A DNA stretch of 64,000 bases, taken from positions 1-64,000 of the forward strand of contig CAYMQY010000001.1 in the NCBI GenBank assembly GCA_964392655.1, in the 5' to 3' direction. Position 1 is the first letter of the stretch. Each line of letters opens with the position of its first letter. The position numbers were made by a program, and so were the translations under genes. Under the pieces are notes generated by a model. That model did not search any database, was not told the origin of the DNA, and worked only from the letters and a program-made list of their open reading frames with translations. Below are positions 62,001 to 64,000 of this stretch, piece by piece. Origin of the DNA: M3007 sp964392655. Lineage in GTDB: Bacteria > Bacteroidota > Bacteroidia > Chitinophagales > Saprospiraceae.

Positions 62001-63401
62001 TCAAAGGTACGTCAGCACGCCGGCCTGAAGGGAGAAGGAATGGACTGGCTCCTGCTTGGGACCATAGCCTTTCCCGGCGACGGTGCGGCGGTATGCCGGC
62101 TCGACGAATGCGGTGTGGCGACCGCTTTTACCCAACCGGTGTTCGATGCGGAGGCCGGCGTCTACCGAGGCATACAGGTTGTCGGCAAGCGTTCCTTTTT
62201 CGAGTAGCCCTTTTCCGGGATTTTTCAGGTTAGGCGCCTGGTTGGGGTCGGGCAGCAGGTTGGGCGGTACGGTGCCGGCCGGGTAATAAACTGTACCGTA
62301 GTCGTAGCTTTTGTTCAGGGCTACATTCAGTGTCGTGCCGGCCACGAGGTGCGCGCTTGTCCGACCCGCCTGTGCGAGGCGCCGGGTGATTTTTACCGGT
62401 ACGGTGAGCAGGTCGGCGCCCACGTTGGAGAGGGTGGAGCCGTAGTAGCCGTCAACCGGATTGCCGCTGTATATGTCCACCTTCTGTTTTGGGGTGAATT
62501 GTTTGCCGGTGTATCCGAGCCCGGCCTCTACACCCCATTTGCCGGGACGGTAACCGCCGGCCACGGCCACGCCGTATCCGCTGCCGGGGTAGTCCCCGTC
62601 GGTGGTATGTACCTGATCCATATCGGTCAGCAAGGATGAGGACAAGTAAAACGGACCTTTTGCAGATGTTTTAGTTGGAGTAATCATTTGCTGCAACCCG
62701 AAGGGTTTTTCCGATGCCGGCACGCTCAAAGCGAGCAGGTGTGGCGGGAGTGGCGACGGCGTTGCGGCATACACGTTTGCGCGGGCCTGGTCGGCCAGGG
62801 CATTCAACTGGAGCAGCATGTCGCCGGCACTGCTTGACGACTGATAATTTTCGGACAGCAGACTTGCCGTTCCCGGCAAATTCAGGGTATTATTCAATAC
62901 ATCGGCGACAAGTGCCGGAAGGGGAGTAGCCCGATTGCGTCCGGTATTTGAGCGGATATTCCTGTTGTTGCCATCCGGCGCCGGTTCCACTTGTTGAGCC
63001 ACGGGCACATTCGGGTTAAATCGGGGCGTGGGACCGGTGGGAAATGCGTTTGTCTCCCGGTACGATTCCGTGTTCCAGAGCAGCAGCAGGAAAATGGCGG
63101 CTTCGGCAATTTTTGCAATGCGCAACCGCCGTACCCGAACGGCTATTACTTGCAATCGGCCGGCGAGCGTGTTCCAGTGCGCCTGCTGGTAGGGTGCTTC
63201 GAGGCGATGCAAGGTGTGGTACACGGCTTTATCCACCTCGTCCACGGCGGCGGGTTGTTCCTCGAAGGCAGCGTTGTCCATTCGACGTTCCAGCATTTCC
63301 CAGGTAGCCGGATCGTATTCCGGCTCCAGGCTATCCAGAACAGATTTCATCTTCCGGTCGAAATTGTTGTCGCTCATATTGTGGTGGTACAAATCGTCCA
63401 T
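62001..63401 (-). CDS. anti-sigma-like membrane protein with C-terminal beta-barrel-like domain
   Basis: About 466 residues. The N-terminal 80 residues are acidic and helical (MKSVLDSLEPEYDPATWEML) as in Bacteroidota anti-sigma proteins, followed by a membrane helix (IAEAAIFLLLLW). Then a Pro/Asn-rich periplasmic linker, and a C-terminal half of amphipathic strands typical of outer-membrane beta-barrels (GVAVAGGYRPGKWGVEAGLG; HSFSLQAGVLTYL). Start at 63401 (MDDLYHH), 10 bases after the sigma factor gene; 63377 (MSDNNFD) is an alternative. It probably binds the upstream sigma factor; how a barrel follows an inner-membrane helix is unclear. Confidence 0.75.
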   Translation of the reverse strand: MDDLYHHNMSDNNFDRKMKSVLDSLEPEYDPATWEMLERRMDNAAFEEQPAAVDEVDKAVYHTLHRLEAPYQQAHWNTLAGRLQVIAVRVRRLRIAKIAEAAIFLLLLWNTESYRETNAFPTGPTPRFNPNVPVAQQVEPAPDGNNRNIRSNTGRNRATPLPALVADVLNNTLNLPGTASLLSENYQSSSSAGDMLLQLNALADQARANVYAATPSPLPPHLLALSVPASEKPFGLQQMITPTKTSAKGPFYLSSSLLTDMDQVHTTDGDYPGSGYGVAVAGGYRPGKWGVEAGLGYTGKQFTPKQKVDIYSGNPVDGYYGSTLSNVGADLLTVPVKITRRLAQAGRTSAHLVAGTTLNVALNKSYDYGTVYYPAGTVPPNLLPDPNQAPNLKNPGKGLLEKGTLADNLYASVDAGLRIEHRLGKSGRHTAFVEPAYRRTVAGKGYGPKQEPVHSFSLQAGVLTYL

Positions 63402-63411
63402 GCGTTTTCGA

Positions 63412-63990
63412 CTATGCTTCCATATCCCGCCCTTCAAAATGAATGCGGCGGGCGAGGAAATGTTCTTTCAGTTTGATGCGGGCTTTCACGAGGTTGCTGC
63501 GGGAGGTGCTTTCGGTAATCTGAAGGGCGTCGGCAATTTCCCGGTGCGAGTAGCCTTCCACCACGTAGAGGTTGAACACAGCGCGGTATGCCGGAGAAAG
63601 TTCGTGTACAGCGGCCAGAATTTCCTGCTCGGTCAGGTGGCTGAGCGCATCGGGGTCGTCGGCAGAGAGGTAGTTGGCCTCGTTGATGTCTTCGGTGCGT
63701 CGCCGGATGGTTTTCCGGTAGTAGTCAATGCAGGTATTGACCATGACCGTGCGTATCCAGGCGGCAATAGATGTGCCGGGTTTGTACCGGTCTATGTTCT
63801 GAAACACCTTGATGAACCCCTCGTGCAGCAGGTCGAGCGCTTCGTCACGCGAGCCGGCATAGCGCAGGCATACGCCCATCATCTTGCCGTAGTGCTGCTC
63901 GTACAGATGTTGCTGTGCCCAGCGCTCCTGGCGCGCCAACGCTGCAATCAGGTTATGTTCGGTATGTTCCAACGGTATGGCGAAATCCAT
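63412..63990 (-). CDS. ECF-type RNA polymerase sigma factor
   Basis: A 192-residue sigma-70 family factor. Region 2 at about 25-95 (LYEQHYGKMMGVCLRYAGSR, DEALDLLHEGFIKVFQNIDR, AWIRTVMVNTCIDYYRK) and region 4 at about 125-180 (LSPAYRAVFNLYVVEGYSHR, EIADALQITESTSRSNLVKA). Followed by the anti-sigma-like gene in the same operon. Its target promoters cannot be predicted from this window. Confidence 0.93.
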   Translation of the reverse strand: MDFAIPLEHTEHNLIAALARQERWAQQHLYEQHYGKMMGVCLRYAGSRDEALDLLHEGFIKVFQNIDRYKPGTSIAAWIRTVMVNTCIDYYRKTIRRRTEDINEANYLSADDPDALSHLTEQEILAAVHELSPAYRAVFNLYVVEGYSHREIADALQITESTSRSNLVKARIKLKEHFLARRIHFEGRDMEA

Positions 63991-64000
63991 CGGCTGATTT

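Overview
The window reads as a chromosomal segment of a Bacteroidota bacterium, most likely of the Saprospiria (Saprospiraceae-like). The evidence is type IX secretion: a PorP/SprF-family protein, a PD40/OmpA protein with a SprB-repeat adhesin, a PorU-type C25 sortase and two proteins with C-terminal sorting domains. Further support comes from promoter boxes of the form TAnnTTTG, the near absence of Shine-Dalgarno sites, DUF4293 and DUF4197 proteins, FeoAB, and sigma/anti-sigma pairs with a barrel-like tail. It is a draft scaffold: a run of 100 N at 54551-54650 cuts the end of one gene. No tRNA, rRNA, CRISPR array, insertion sequence or prophage was recognised.

Layout. 1-6.3 kb (minus): a T9SS surface operon (PorP-like, PD40/OmpA, SprB-repeat protein running off the edge). 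6.7-9.7 kb: small secreted protein, PQQ-type sugar dehydrogenase with sorting domain, lipoprotein. 9.8-12.6 kb (minus): four-gene operon with a DUF2953-like protein, GerW/YtfJ, a membrane protein and a VWA protein. 12.8-19.5 kb (plus): porU, tandem DUF4197 genes, folE. 19.6-22.1 kb: a structured RNA candidate with a strong terminator, then four small secreted proteins, three of which share a cysteine-containing pattern. 22-27.6 kb: kdsD, Omp28-like protein, pit, AI-2E family protein, superoxide dismutase. 27.6-27.95 kb: an orphan promoter-terminator pair. 28.3-29.7 kb: a sigma-54 activator with a degenerate receiver domain, convergent with the next block.

29.7-38.2 kb (minus) is the most unusual part. 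It is a compact eight-gene operon whose products include a peptidoglycan amidase, a trypsin-like protease, an amidohydrolase, an HEXXH metalloprotein and an OmpA-fold protein. It also encodes a 723-residue protein of unknown family and two paralogous Glu-rich, glycine-zipper proteins. None has a recognisable Sec signal, yet several share short motifs (MRTYLDE[IL] at the start, CxCPxC, SGxWxRQG near the end). This suggests one system with its own targeting route; the function is unknown.

38.5-43.5 kb: PLD-like protein, LETM1-like protein, OmpA lipoprotein, frr, PP2C phosphatase, DUF4293. 43.7-46.1 kb: feoAB. 46.1-50 kb looks like the replication origin neighbourhood: DnaA-box-like sites beside an AT-rich tract at 46.1-46.46 kb, a perfect TTATCCACA at 47.6 kb, and two parS-like palindromes in and beside thrC. 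ctaA and an alpha/beta hydrolase lie between. 50-64 kb: PD40/OmpA protein, recA, class II HMG-CoA reductase, assembly gap, a soluble-adenylyl-cyclase-like protein, two NlpC/P60 enzymes, omega-amidase, alpha/beta hydrolase, and an ECF sigma factor with an anti-sigma-like barrel protein.
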